Source: Anaerolineae bacterium (GTDB taxonomy: Bacteria; Chloroflexota; Anaerolineae; Anaerolineales; E44-bin32). From it: a stretch of 12,221 nucleotides of DNA. The position numbers and the translations under genes were made by a program. The notes below the pieces were generated by a model, which saw nothing but the letters and a program-made list of their open reading frames with translations, did not search any database and was not told the origin of the DNA. The stretch is from contig DAOVIK010000023.1 of NCBI GenBank assembly GCA_030673735.1, forward strand, positions 1 to 12,221, given 5' to 3'. This document shows, piece after piece, positions 1 through 8,075 of the stretch; within the stretch, counting starts at the first letter, position 1; each line of letters begins with the position of its first letter.

Positions 1-2
1 AT

Positions 3-2066
3 TCCCACATGGTAGCGGGACGGTTCATCTTGAAGAACCTATCATCGGAAAGCATGCCACTGCGGCTGCGTCTGCATGCGGTGCTGCGTCCGGGGGAGAA
101 TCCGCAGACGATGGATGCGATCACCATCGAAGGCGTGCATGTGCTTGCCGGGCGCACGGGAAATCTGGCGCCGGTCGTCTTTCTGGGAGGAGCCGCTGAG
201 GCAGAAGAAGGGATTCACCCGGCAATAACGGTATCGGACGAATTGAGGCCGGGTGCGAGGAAAGTAGTGCTGTGGGGGCATGGCGGATTTGAAAGCCATC
301 AGAGGTCCTTCGTTGCAGCGCGCACAGCCGCAGTTCGGGAATGGGATGCGGAGATCGCGCGCTTGGAGATGGTCAACACGGGATTGGTCGAGGTTGAAAC
401 GGGAGAAGAGGACTGGGATATTGCGCTTGCCTTGGCGCAGAAGACCGCGCTGAGCGGATATGTGGGGCCGACACCGCGCTTACCCAACGCCTCGTTTGTG
501 TTGACCAGGATTCCTGACCGGGGGTACTCTGAAAGAGGCGATGGAAAGGACTATCCGCTGGACTGGGAAGGGCCGACCGCGGCGCATGCCTACGTCAACC
601 TCAGCCAGATTCTTCCTGCGGCTCCTGAGTTGGCAAAGGGCGTGATTCGAAACTTCCTCCACGCGCAGCAGGCCGATGGAACGATTGATTGGAAGCCAGG
701 TTTAGGCGGCCAGCGCAGCGATTGCCTGAGTATGCCATTGTTGGCAACCTTGGCATGGAAGACGTATACCCATACTGAAGATCGCGCCTTTCTATCGGAG
801 CTTCTGCCAGGCTTGCACGAGTTCCTCGATGCGTGGTTCAGCGCCAAGCAGGATCGTGATGAGGATGGAGTTCCGGAATGGGAGCACATCCTGCAATCAG
901 CGTTCGAAGAATGGCCAACGTTCGTTCCTTGGCGTGCTTGGGGGCAGGGGTTGGAGATCTGCAAGGCCGAAACTCCCGACCTGGCGTCCTACCTCTACCG
1001 CGAATGCCACTCTTTGAGCCGGATAGCTGAAGAACTGGAGCGCCCCGATTTGGTACCTGCGCTGCAGGAGCGTATGCAGCGAATCGCGGAAGCCGTGGAG
1101 GGGAGTTGGTCCCCGGCCACGGATTGCTACCATCACCTCGATCGAGACTTCCATGGAACTGTGCAAGGCAAACTGCTGGGCCGCGGTCGGGGAGCGTTCA
1201 AACTTGAGGTGGGGAAGACCTTCGATCCCCCGGCGCGCGTACTGGTCCGTGCCCTAGGCCCCGAAGGCGATTCGCAGAAGGTGAAGGTGACCTTGCGCGG
1301 CAAACCGGCGCAAGGAGGGCGTTTGCGCGTGCAGCGCCTGGTGCATGCCGATTTCCAATGGTTCTGGGAGCGCGGGGCGACGACCAGTCCGGGAGCCTAC
1401 GCTACGATCAAGAACGTGGAAATTGCCGGGCTGAGCGACGATTTTGAGGTCGAAGTCTGGACCGCAGATTATTCACGCGAGGATCAAACCCTGCTGCTGC
1501 CGCTGTGGGCAGGCATTCCCGATAGCCGGCGGGCGAAGCGCCTGGTTGAGGAAACCATTCTAGATCCGCTGCGCTTCTGGCGATTGCATGGCATTCCAAG
1601 TTGCTCGGCACAAGATCCCGCGTATTCCGACGGAAGGCGTGAGGGAGCCGGTGCGGTGTGGATGCTGTGGAACACGATGATTGGTGAGGCGTTGGTTGAT
1701 CACGGCTACTTGGCTGAAGCTGTTGATTTGATATCTCGCTTGATGCGGACGGTCCTTGCCTCCCTGCGCAAGGATAAGGGCTTCCGCGAAAGCTACGATC
1801 CTGACAGCGAAGCCGCGTTCGGGGAGTGCGGCCATCTCTTGGGCACTGCCCCAGTGCACTTGCTCTTGTATATACTCGGCGTTCGCTTGATCTCCCCGCG
1901 CAAGGTCTGGCTGCGTAACGGCAATCCTTTTCCGTGGCCGGTCACGCTGCGCTGGCGGGGGCTGGAATTGCGGTTTGAAGAGGATCGCTGTCACGTCACC
2001 TTCCCCAATGGACAGCGACAAATCGTGGAGGGCGAGGGTCTGCACCTGGTTGAACAGCCAATCTAA
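3..2066 (+). CDS. Six-hairpin ((alpha/alpha)6-barrel) glycoside hydrolase, 5'-truncated by the window
   Basis: The frame is open from the left edge. The first ATG (position 9) has no ribosome binding site in the few bases before it, and the protein starts in the middle of a beta-rich N-terminal domain, so the true start lies upstream. Residue numbers count from that ATG (685 residues). Residues 5-105 look like a beta-sandwich. Residues ~135-390 and ~495-625 are helical and contain Trp/Asp-rich segments typical of six-hairpin glycosidases (GH63, GH78 or mannosylglycerate-hydrolase-like), including D-Y-P-L-D-W-E-G-P (181-189) and D-R-D-E-D-G-V-P-E-W (282-291). The latter resembles the acid-residue loop of this clan. 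Residues ~395-490 are a beta-rich stretch inserted into the barrel, and ~631-682 form a small C-terminal beta domain. The likely role is hydrolysis of an alpha-linked glycan, but the substrate cannot be read from the sequence. The fold class is fairly sure; the family number is not. Confidence 0.72.
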   Translation, partial: SHMVAGRFILKNLSSESMPLRLRLHAVLRPGENPQTMDAITIEGVHVLAGRTGNLAPVVFLGGAAEAEEGIHPAITVSDELRPGARKVVLWGHGGFESHQRSFVAARTAAVREWDAEIARLEMVNTGLVEVETGEEDWDIALALAQKTALSGYVGPTPRLPNASFVLTRIPDRGYSERGDGKDYPLDWEGPTAAHAYVNLSQILPAAPELAKGVIRNFLHAQQADGTIDWKPGLGGQRSDCLSMPLLATLAWKTYTHTEDRAFLSELLPGLHEFLDAWFSAKQDRDEDGVPEWEHILQSAFEEWPTFVPWRAWGQGLEICKAETPDLASYLYRECHSLSRIAEELERPDLVPALQERMQRIAEAVEGSWSPATDCYHHLDRDFHGTVQGKLLGRGRGAFKLEVGKTFDPPARVLVRALGPEGDSQKVKVTLRGKPAQGGRLRVQRLVHADFQWFWERGATTSPGAYATIKNVEIAGLSDDFEVEVWTADYSREDQTLLLPLWAGIPDSRRAKRLVEETILDPLRFWRLHGIPSCSAQDPAYSDGRREGAGAVWMLWNTMIGEALVDHGYLAEAVDLISRLMRTVLASLRKDKGFRESYDPDSEAAFGECGHLLGTAPVHLLLYILGVRLISPRKVWLRNGNPFPWPVTLRWRGLELRFEEDRCHVTFPNGQRQIVEGEGLHLVEQPI

Positions 2067-2326
2067 GCATCATTGCACTGCAAGTAGGCCGCAACCCCGG
2101 CGATGATCGTGACGATGGTCCTGGCTTCGATATGGCATCTTATCCAGTACCAACGCCAGGATTTCAGAGGGTTTGGTATCATGCATTATGCGAGGCGGTG
2201 AGGAAAGCATCAGCGCTTAACCAACAGCAATTGATGTGGCAAAGGAACGTTGGGAGCAGGAGGCCTGCGCCTCTGTCGAAAACACCTCGAGTTCAATTGT
2301 AAGATAGGCCCGGGAAGGGCAGCAGG

Positions 2327-4216
2327 ATGGAACCTCTACTTCAAATTCGAGTTACGGTCCTGGCAGTGCTGCTGGTGGCTTCCGGTGTGACGGTTATCGT
2401 GCGCCGTTTTCGCATCCCCTACACAGTAGCGCTTGTCCTGGCGGGGTTGGTCCTGTCATTAAGCCCAAGGCTGGAGGCCGAGGTCAGCCCCGATCTGGTC
2501 CTTTCGCTTTTAGTACCGCCGCTGGTGTTCGAAGCGGCCTTACACCTGAGTTTGATCGAGCTGCGCCGCAACATTTCGACACTCGTATTGCTCGCAGTTC
2601 CTGGCGTAATCCTGAACATGCTGATGGTGGGTGCCGTGGTGGCAGTAGGTGCGGGAATATCTTGGCCCATGGCGCTGCTCTTCGGTGCACTGATAGCGGC
2701 TACGGATCCGGTGGCTGTGATTGGCATCTTCCGCAAGTTGGGCGCGCCGAAGCGGCTCACCGTACTCCTCGAAGGCGAATCGTTGCTCAACGATGGTACG
2801 GCGATCGTCCTTTTCAAGCTTGCGCTTGCCGCGGCCATCACCGGCCATTTCAGCGCCGTGGAGGGCCTGATCGACTTCGTGCGCGTGGGCTTCGGGGGTG
2901 TCGTGGTCGGCGCGGTTTTGGGCTGGCTGATCTCACGCTTGATTGCACGTATCGATGATCATCTGGTGGAAACCACGCTCACGACCGTACTGGCCTTCGG
3001 ATCCTATTTGGTGGCTGAGGATCTATTCGACGTGAGCGGGTTGCTGGCGGTGGTGGCTGCCGGTTTGGTGGCCGGGAACTTAGGGCCGCGCGGAATGTCG
3101 CCCACAACACGCATCGTGCTCTCGAATTTCTGGGAGTATGTCGCCTTCCTGGCAAACTCGGCGGTCTTCCTGTTGATCGGTATCCAGGTGGATTTCCTGG
3201 AGCTGCTGACGTTTTGGCCAACGATTCTTTGGGCGATTGCGGCGGTACTGGTGAGTCGTGCTGTGGTGGTGTATTTGCTCTCCCGTATTGGGCGAAGTGT
3301 GCCTTCGCGATGGCGGCATGTGCTCTTCTGGGGTGGATTGCGAGGAGCGATTGCGCTCGCGCTGGCTCTGAGCATCCCCGCAGAGGCTGGTCCGGAACGT
3401 ATGACGATCACTGCGATGGCCTTCGGGGTGGTTCTCTTCACGCTGCTCGCGCAAGGCATCACCATGGATGGATTGCTCAAGCGACTGGGGGTAGTCTTCC
3501 GCAGTGAAGATCAGATCGAATACGAAATGCGACATGCGCGCGCGATTGCCGAACGGGCGGGTTTTGAGCAATTGAGCAAGCTGCATGATGCGGGATTGAT
3601 CTCTTCGCATACGTGGGAGAATCTGCAGGAGCGTCTCGGGGAGCGTCTAAAGGTCCTGACCGATGCCGTGCACGAGAAGCTGCACGAAGAGCCGAGTCTC
3701 GAGATTGAGGAGTTGATCACTGCGCGGCGAGAAGCCCTGCGCGCCCAACGCTCGGCGCTCGTGAACCTGCGGCGCGATGGGATAATCTCCGATGAGGCAT
3801 ATGAGGATTTGGGAGTGGAAATCGATTCCGCTCTTGAAATTGGACTGCGGGATTGGGCCGAAAGGATGCTGCATGGCAGAGAAAAGCCTGGAGTCCGCCA
3901 GCTAATCATGGCTGTGGTACAGGGGCGTGATTTGGAATCTGCCACGCAAGCTATGTCAAACGCCGGGTTCTCGGTGACTCAGATACGAGCGAAGGGAAGG
4001 CTTATGCAGCAGCAAAGCCACCTGCTGCTGATCGGCCTTTCGGAAGGGAAACTGGAAACTGTCGTCACTACACTGCAATCGGCAACACGCAGCCGTGTGC
4101 AGTATGTCTCCTCACCTGTCGATGGCATGGAGCCCGCGGCGGCGCAAGCGATGCCCGTGCAAGTTCGAGGCGTAACCGTATTCGTGCTCGATGTTGAGCG
4201 TGCAGAGGTTTTCTGA
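2327..4216 (+). CDS. CPA1-family Na+(K+)/H+ antiporter with C-terminal PII-like cyclic-di-AMP-receptor-type domain
   Basis: This is a 629-residue monovalent cation/proton antiporter of the inner membrane. Residues ~5-390 form about 12-13 membrane helices with CPA1 hallmarks: T-D-P-V-A-V (126-131), G-E-S-L-L-N-D-G (150-157, the Asn-Asp ion-binding pair at 155-156) and G-G-L-R-G-A (336-341). Residues ~392-518 are a charged helical cytosolic linker with the motif L-R-R-D-G-I-I-S-D-E (481-490) seen in bacterial long-tailed antiporters. Residues ~522-629 align without gaps over about 67 positions to the free-standing receptor protein encoded just downstream. Both have a beta-strand start, a shared R-D-x-E-S, a conserved L-I-G strand and a C-terminal V-x-x-L-D/N-V strand. 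The inference is that exchange is gated by a nucleotide-sensing regulatory domain, most likely for c-di-AMP. The ATG at 2327 is preceded by a GA-rich stretch (GGGAAGGG, AGCAGG). Upstream, 2067-2326 has no gene and no convincing promoter. Confidence 0.9.
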   Translation: MEPLLQIRVTVLAVLLVASGVTVIVRRFRIPYTVALVLAGLVLSLSPRLEAEVSPDLVLSLLVPPLVFEAALHLSLIELRRNISTLVLLAVPGVILNMLMVGAVVAVGAGISWPMALLFGALIAATDPVAVIGIFRKLGAPKRLTVLLEGESLLNDGTAIVLFKLALAAAITGHFSAVEGLIDFVRVGFGGVVVGAVLGWLISRLIARIDDHLVETTLTTVLAFGSYLVAEDLFDVSGLLAVVAAGLVAGNLGPRGMSPTTRIVLSNFWEYVAFLANSAVFLLIGIQVDFLELLTFWPTILWAIAAVLVSRAVVVYLLSRIGRSVPSRWRHVLFWGGLRGAIALALALSIPAEAGPERMTITAMAFGVVLFTLLAQGITMDGLLKRLGVVFRSEDQIEYEMRHARAIAERAGFEQLSKLHDAGLISSHTWENLQERLGERLKVLTDAVHEKLHEEPSLEIEELITARREALRAQRSALVNLRRDGIISDEAYEDLGVEIDSALEIGLRDWAERMLHGREKPGVRQLIMAVVQGRDLESATQAMSNAGFSVTQIRAKGRLMQQQSHLLLIGLSEGKLETVVTTLQSATRSRVQYVSSPVDGMEPAAAQAMPVQVRGVTVFVLDVERAEVF

Positions 4217-4217
4217 A

Positions 4218-4484
4218 ATGAAGCTGATCATCCTGATTCTGGACGAACGCGATGCTGAATCCATTTCGCATGCCTTGGAGGAGAACGAATTCGACGTTAC
4301 GCACGTCGCTTCGACAGGGGGCTTCATGCGCCGCGGAAACTGCACATTCCTGATTGGCGTTGAGGACGAGAAAGTGGACGATGCATTGGTTTTGATGCGC
4401 GAGACGAAGGCCCGATCCGAGCATCATGGAGGGCAAGGAGCCCTAGCCTTCATTCTTAACGTCGACAAGTACGAACAGCTATAG
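4218..4484 (+). CDS. PII-like cyclic-di-AMP receptor family protein (DarA/PstA-like)
   Basis: An 88-residue cytosolic protein starting with M-K-L-I-I, as is usual for the DUF970/PF06153 family. It carries the family signature S-T-G-G-F-M-R-R-G-N (32-41), followed by L-I-G-V-E-D-E-K-V-D-D (45-55) and a terminal strand A-F-I-L-N-V-D. In characterised members (DarA of Bacillus, PstA of Staphylococcus) a trimer binds c-di-AMP around this region. It is about 20 residues shorter than those proteins (~109), with most of the difference between the third helix and the last strand. I chose the ATG at 4218, not the in-frame ATG at 4191, because it has an AGAGG at 4204-4208 with 9-nt spacing and gives the family's normal N-terminus; the earlier start would overlap the antiporter. 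Only 1 nt separates it from the antiporter stop, so the two are co-translated and probably act together. The family is certain by motif; the ligand is inferred. Confidence 0.88.
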   Translation: MKLIILILDERDAESISHALEENEFDVTHVASTGGFMRRGNCTFLIGVEDEKVDDALVLMRETKARSEHHGGQGALAFILNVDKYEQL

Positions 4485-4486
4485 TC

Positions 4487-4536
4487 GCCGGTCTCGGCAT
4501 TCGTCGGGCGCTTCCTCTGCAAAGCCGATGCCCGGC
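4487..4536. terminator. Possible bidirectional terminator between convergent genes
   Basis: The plus-strand receptor gene ends at 4484 and the minus-strand acetyltransferase gene ends at 4536. Between them an imperfect inverted repeat pairs GCCGG (4487-4491) with CCGGC (4532-4536) and CGGC (4495-4498) with GCCG (4524-4527), enclosing an internal loop and a 25-nt apical loop. There is no T-run on either side, so factor-independent termination is doubtful. Position is the main argument. Confidence 0.22.
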
Positions 4537-4985
4537 TACAGATCCATCTCAAACAGAACTGAATCCCCGGTAAAGCCACTAGCCTGAAAGAGAGCTTTGG
4601 CCGCTTCGTTGCCCATTTCGGTGCTGACTTCAATCTCGCAGCATCCGAGTTGGCGGCATTTATCGATTGCCGCGGATAGCAGGCTGCTGCCGATGCCCTT
4701 GCCTCTGTGATCTTCCGCAACGATGATCTCATCGATCAACGCCGATGGTCTGGGATGGAGCGCGGTTCTGCGGGTGGAGTAATTGATCAGCCCGACGGTA
4801 TTCCCCCCATCCTTGGCAAGCAGTATGAAGGCATATGGATTGTGCAAGAGCGATAGGCAATTGGCGATGAGTTGTTGCTGATCCAGGGACGGCGATTGCT
4901 CGAGCGTAGAAGATAATTCTGTGAGAAGATCCACGATGGCTGGAAGATCATTTTCATCTGCTTCGACGGTGACTAGCGAAGACAT
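4536..4985 (-). CDS. GNAT-family N-acetyltransferase
   Basis: A 149-residue single-domain acetyltransferase. Motif A is clear: I-D-E-I-I-V strand (84-89), then H-R-G-K-G-I-G-S-S-L-L (93-103), whose R/G-x-G-x-G loop binds the pyrophosphate of acetyl-CoA. Motif B is A-K-A-L-F-Q-A-S-G-F (129-138), the usual C-terminal helix and turn. A cysteine pair (C115-C116) sits between them. The acceptor substrate cannot be told from the sequence; small-molecule and protein substrates are both common in this family. The start is well fixed: AAAGGAGG lies 5 nt before the ATG, the strongest ribosome binding site in the window. It is the last gene of the minus-strand series, 170 nt after the MFS gene, and may have its own promoter in that gap, although I do not see a good one. 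Confidence 0.88.
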   Translation of the reverse strand: MSSLVTVEADENDLPAIVDLLTELSSTLEQSPSLDQQQLIANCLSLLHNPYAFILLAKDGGNTVGLINYSTRRTALHPRPSALIDEIIVAEDHRGKGIGSSLLSAAIDKCRQLGCCEIEVSTEMGNEAAKALFQASGFTGDSVLFEMDL

Positions 4986-5155
4986 ATCAACCTCCTTTGG
5001 TGAGGTGATGGGGCGGAATGCTCTTCTCTATTCTATGACAACAATGCAAGACTTCGCGCCTGGTACTTAGATCACGAAGGCACTCAGCGAACGCAGTGAA
5101 AACATGCGGGTGGTGTGATAGTCCGTCGTGATTGGCACCGCCGATGACCGCGCGG

Positions 5156-6439
5156 TCATAATGACGGCGGAATATCGGCTCGATCCATGTCCATGCTGAT
5201 GGGCACCCAGATCTGGCCAAGTATTGTGAGCATGAAGCAAGCTGCGGTGGTGAACAGTACCGCATTCGGGGCGCCGAACCGATCGCCGAGGGCACCAATG
5301 AGAAGGGAGCCCAGGGGCCAAAAGCCGCCAAGGGCCCAAGTGTAGGCGCTCATCACACGACCGCGAAGCTGATCGGGAACCAAGAGCTGAATCGCCGTGT
5401 TGCTGGTGGCCAATTGAGTGATGAAGGCAAAGCCTGCAAACATGAGGGCAATCATGGAAAGGATTGCCGTCTTCGATATTGCGAAGACCAGCACCGCCAT
5501 TGTGAGCAGGATGCGCGAGAGCAACAAGATCAGCCCCTTATTCGCCCGGTCCCCCGCAAACGCGAGCCCCAAACCGCCAATAAGTGCACCCACACCTTGA
5601 GCCGCCAACAATGCACCGTATCCTTCTGGGCCGATGTTGAGCACGTCGCTGGCAAATGCGGGCAGCAAGACGGTGAAGGGAAACGCGAAGAAGCTCAACA
5701 GGGCGACCATGCCTACCAATCCGAACACACGCCGCTCTGAAACTATGTAGGCTATTCCATCTTTGAACTCGCGCATGCGGGAGCTAGATTCGGAGGGGGA
5801 CTTGACGGGCGGCAGCCGCATGAGCAGCAATCCGGCAATCACAGCCAGATACGAGAGCGAGTTGAGACCAAAGGCAGGAGCCTCTCCGAACGAGGCGATG
5901 ATGAAGCCACCCAACGCCGGACCGATGATGCGAGCGCCGTTGAATACCGAGGAATTCAGCGCGATGGCGTTCAGCAGATCCTCTCGCTCCACCATGTCGG
6001 AGAAGAAAGCTTGCCGAGTGGGCATATCAAGCGCATTGGCTACTCCAAGCAGTGAGGCCAGAAGCAGGATGTGCCAGTACTGTACGATTCCCAAGTAGGT
6101 GATCAGGGCGAGGACCGCCGCCATCACCATGAACCAGGTTTGGGTGAACAGCAGGATGCGCCGACGCGGAAATCGATCGACGATCACGCCCATGAACAGC
6201 GATAGCAGCAACACCGGCACGAAGCCGGCGAACGTTACGGTACCAAGGTTAAGCTGTGATCCGGTAAGGCGATAGACCAGCCACTGCTGGGCAGTTACTT
6301 GCATCCACGAGCCTGAAAGGGATATCAACTGCCCGAAGAAGAAGAGGCGGAAATCACGGTGGCGCATGGCGCGCAGACCGTTGGGCCACTTCCAGCCTAG
6401 GCGCAGGTGCGGGGTGATCTGGGGAAAAAGTGAGCGCAA
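5156..6439 (-). CDS. MFS transporter, MFS_3 (EntS-like) exporter
   Basis: A 427-residue membrane protein with about 12 predicted helices. It opens with M-R-H-R-D-F-R-L-F-F (25-34), typical of the MFS_3/EntS exporter group. It has the loop 2-3 signature G-V-I-V-D-R-F-P-R-R-R (84-94) and the group's long D-M-P-T-R-Q-A-F block, ending in R-I-I-G-P-A-L-G-G. Related proteins export siderophores, drugs or other small molecules by proton antiport; the cargo here is unknown. The start used is a TTG at 6439 with GAGGG about 5 nt upstream, which leaves a 27-nt gap from the amrA stop. An ATG at residue 25 is an alternative that would still keep all helices. The gene is probably co-transcribed with amrA upstream. 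The TGA at 5158-5156 serves as an ordinary stop. Confidence 0.92.
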   Translation of the reverse strand: MRSLFPQITPHLRLGWKWPNGLRAMRHRDFRLFFFGQLISLSGSWMQVTAQQWLVYRLTGSQLNLGTVTFAGFVPVLLLSLFMGVIVDRFPRRRILLFTQTWFMVMAAVLALITYLGIVQYWHILLLASLLGVANALDMPTRQAFFSDMVEREDLLNAIALNSSVFNGARIIGPALGGFIIASFGEAPAFGLNSLSYLAVIAGLLLMRLPPVKSPSESSSRMREFKDGIAYIVSERRVFGLVGMVALLSFFAFPFTVLLPAFASDVLNIGPEGYGALLAAQGVGALIGGLGLAFAGDRANKGLILLLSRILLTMAVLVFAISKTAILSMIALMFAGFAFITQLATSNTAIQLLVPDQLRGRVMSAYTWALGGFWPLGSLLIGALGDRFGAPNAVLFTTAACFMLTILGQIWVPISMDMDRADIPPSL

Positions 6440-6466
6440 TAGACCCTCGGCAAGGATGTTCGGGCT

Positions 6467-7051
6467 TCACTCCGCGGATGTGTCTTCGTGAAAACTTTCT
6501 ACCTGGTAGATAAGGATCTCCACTTCCCCTTGCTTCCAGGCTTCGCCGGGCATGTCGGCCTTTTGGCACAGCATGGTGAGGAACTCTTCTGGCGAAGGCA
6601 CCTTCTCCCAAACCTGTGGAAGAAAAGTAGCCCTCCGGCTGCCAGATAACAGGACAACTCCGTCTACTCCCGGCCGCAGCACCTTCAGGATTGCATCAGG
6701 ATCCGTGGTGGATATCGGCTGCGGTTCGCTGAGCACGGATACCTCGATGGCGATGGATTGCGTTTCGTCAAGTGTCACGGGTTGGAAGCGATGGTCATGG
6801 CGTGCGGCGTCTACCGCATGTTGGCGAACGTCCTCCACCAGCGGGACTTCAGCGTTGAGCGCACCTATGCAGCCGCGCAGCGCGCCCTGCTTGGTCAGCG
6901 TAACGAAGGACGCTCCCGGAGCTTGCAGGCGTTCTGGGAGTTTGGACAGATCGAGAGGGGAGAGTTTCCGATCATGGGCGGCCGCCTCAAGCGCCGCCCG
7001 CGCGACACGGAGTAGATATTCCTTCTCATCCTTCGAGAGCATGGCCGTCAT
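6467..7051 (-). CDS. amrA: AMMECR1-domain protein (AmmeMemoRadiSam system protein A)
   Basis: A 194-residue cytosolic protein made almost entirely of an AMMECR1 domain. The diagnostic L-R-G-C-I-G is at 58-63, followed by D-H-R-F-Q-P-V (86-92), I-E-V-S-V-L (102-107) and F-L-P-Q-V-W (143-148), all in the family's order. AmrA proteins usually occur with a Memo-like dioxygenase (AmrB) and a radical SAM protein (AmrS); neither is in this window. The biochemical role of the domain is not established. The first ATG (7051) has GGAG about 6 nt upstream; a second ATG three codons later is possible. It lies 88 nt downstream of the metalloenzyme gene and 27 nt upstream of the MFS gene. In the 88-nt gap an imperfect hairpin (CCCTG / CAGGG) is visible but has no T-run. 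Confidence 0.92.
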   Translation of the reverse strand: MTAMLSKDEKEYLLRVARAALEAAAHDRKLSPLDLSKLPERLQAPGASFVTLTKQGALRGCIGALNAEVPLVEDVRQHAVDAARHDHRFQPVTLDETQSIAIEVSVLSEPQPISTTDPDAILKVLRPGVDGVVLLSGSRRATFLPQVWEKVPSPEEFLTMLCQKADMPGEAWKQGEVEILIYQVESFHEDTSAE

Positions 7052-7139
7052 CCAGCACTCCGCCGGCGATTTCTAGGAATATGCATAGACCGCAAGGGGA
7101 TCACTTGCTTGGCATGATACCCTGCCGGTCTCAGGGCCG

Positions 7140-8075
7140 TCAAGCGGGGGGAGGTTCATCAAATAGGATACGAAGCACGGCGGTTGAGAAACCGGTGAGA
7201 TCTGCTAGGTCGCGGGTGAATTCGCGTCGCAGATTCTGGGGGCCGATCAGAAGACAAGGTACTGGATTGAGCGTGTGACCGCGCCGGGAAAGATCTTCGA
7301 GATTACCATGATCCGAAACCAAGATGATCAGATCACGATCAGTTGGCCATGTCCTCAACAAACCATCCAACATCTCGTCGAAGGCCTCAAGCATCGTGAC
7401 GGCTTGGGTCATGTCTTGACGGTGCCCGGCGATGTCGGTGAGCCAAAAGTCGAACCAGCTCAGATCGAAGCCTTGAGACGTAAGAGCAACCAGTTTGCCA
7501 GCCTCGGCCTTTGTATAAATGGGGATCGGGGGGAAATCGTGCTGCGCGGCCCAACCCTTTCCGGTGAAATCCGCCGAGAAGGCGCGCCCGGCTTGCATGT
7601 CTTTGGTTGTCAGCAGTTTCAAGCCCGCAGCAACGACCGCAAGCGGGATCACGGAGTACAGGCGGTGGCGTCGATTGATCGAATCGAAGTAACCCGGAGG
7701 ATATCCGTTGAGCAGCGTGGCGCGCCCTCCCTTGCGGAGAACCTGGGCGAAGAGGTTATCCGCCTCGACGATATCCTTAATAGGAGCATTAGGCTTGGGG
7801 CCGTAGTGTCTGTCGATCTCGGATGGAACGTTGCGCCCCGTCAACAGAGAGGCTTGTCCGGTAGCCGACTGGGGAGTTCCTTCCACTCCCAAACTGGCAT
7901 CGAGTGCTACCAAGGTCGTGGTTTCATTCTCCAGCGGAGCAGACCTGGCAACCAAGCGCCGGCCGCCAAGTAGTTTTGTCAGGGTCGGTAGACGGGCATT
8001 TGCGAAAGGATTGTGGTCTGGATTATCGTCCCCCAATCCCACGCCATCGAGGAAGAGTGTGAGAATGCGCGGCAT
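7140..8075 (-). CDS. Alkaline-phosphatase-superfamily metalloenzyme (phosphoglycerate mutase/phosphopentomutase-like)
   Basis: A 311-residue protein with the metal-site motifs of the phosphomutase branch of the superfamily: L-D-G-V-G-L-G (9-15) with the first metal Asp, P-Q-S-A-T-G-Q-A-S-L-L-T-G (68-80) with a likely Thr72 nucleophile, D-I-A-G-H (214-218), S-D-H-G-N (254-258) and G-H-T (266-268). These would bind two divalent metals and transfer or hydrolyse a phosphate. At 311 residues it is shorter than true 2,3-bisphosphoglycerate-independent mutases (about 400 or 510 residues) and lacks their inserted domain in full. It may therefore be a phosphatase or a mutase of unknown substrate. I chose the ATG at 8075 over the upstream in-frame ATG at 8102 because it begins just before the first strand and overlaps the methyltransferase stop as T-G-A-T-G, a coupling arrangement. 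Confidence 0.85.
   Translation of the reverse strand: MPRILTLFLDGVGLGDDNPDHNPFANARLPTLTKLLGGRRLVARSAPLENETTTLVALDASLGVEGTPQSATGQASLLTGRNVPSEIDRHYGPKPNAPIKDIVEADNLFAQVLRKGGRATLLNGYPPGYFDSINRRHRLYSVIPLAVVAAGLKLLTTKDMQAGRAFSADFTGKGWAAQHDFPPIPIYTKAEAGKLVALTSQGFDLSWFDFWLTDIAGHRQDMTQAVTMLEAFDEMLDGLLRTWPTDRDLIILVSDHGNLEDLSRRGHTLNPVPCLLIGPQNLRREFTRDLADLTGFSTAVLRILFDEPPPA

Noticed and set aside
2067..2326. Possible gene, small RNA or terminator between glycosidase and antiporter
   Set aside because: I see no credible coding frame. TACCAA/TTGGTA and GAGGC/GCCTC inverted repeats are short, without T-runs; a TAAGAT at 2300-2305 has no matching -35. Not enough to call anything.
3080..3610. Long minus-strand open frame (176 codons) inside the antiporter gene
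   Set aside because: It is antisense to a well-supported membrane protein, with His/Arg/Gln-rich low-complexity composition typical of a shadow frame.
4191..4217. Earlier ATG start for the DarA-like protein
   Set aside because: It would add nine residues not found in the family and overlap the antiporter; the ATG at 4218 has a proper ribosome binding site.
4986..5155. Promoter for the GNAT gene (TAGAAT on the minus strand) and a CACT/AGTG inverted repeat
   Set aside because: No -35 at an acceptable distance, and the repeat has only four outer pairs; too weak to list.
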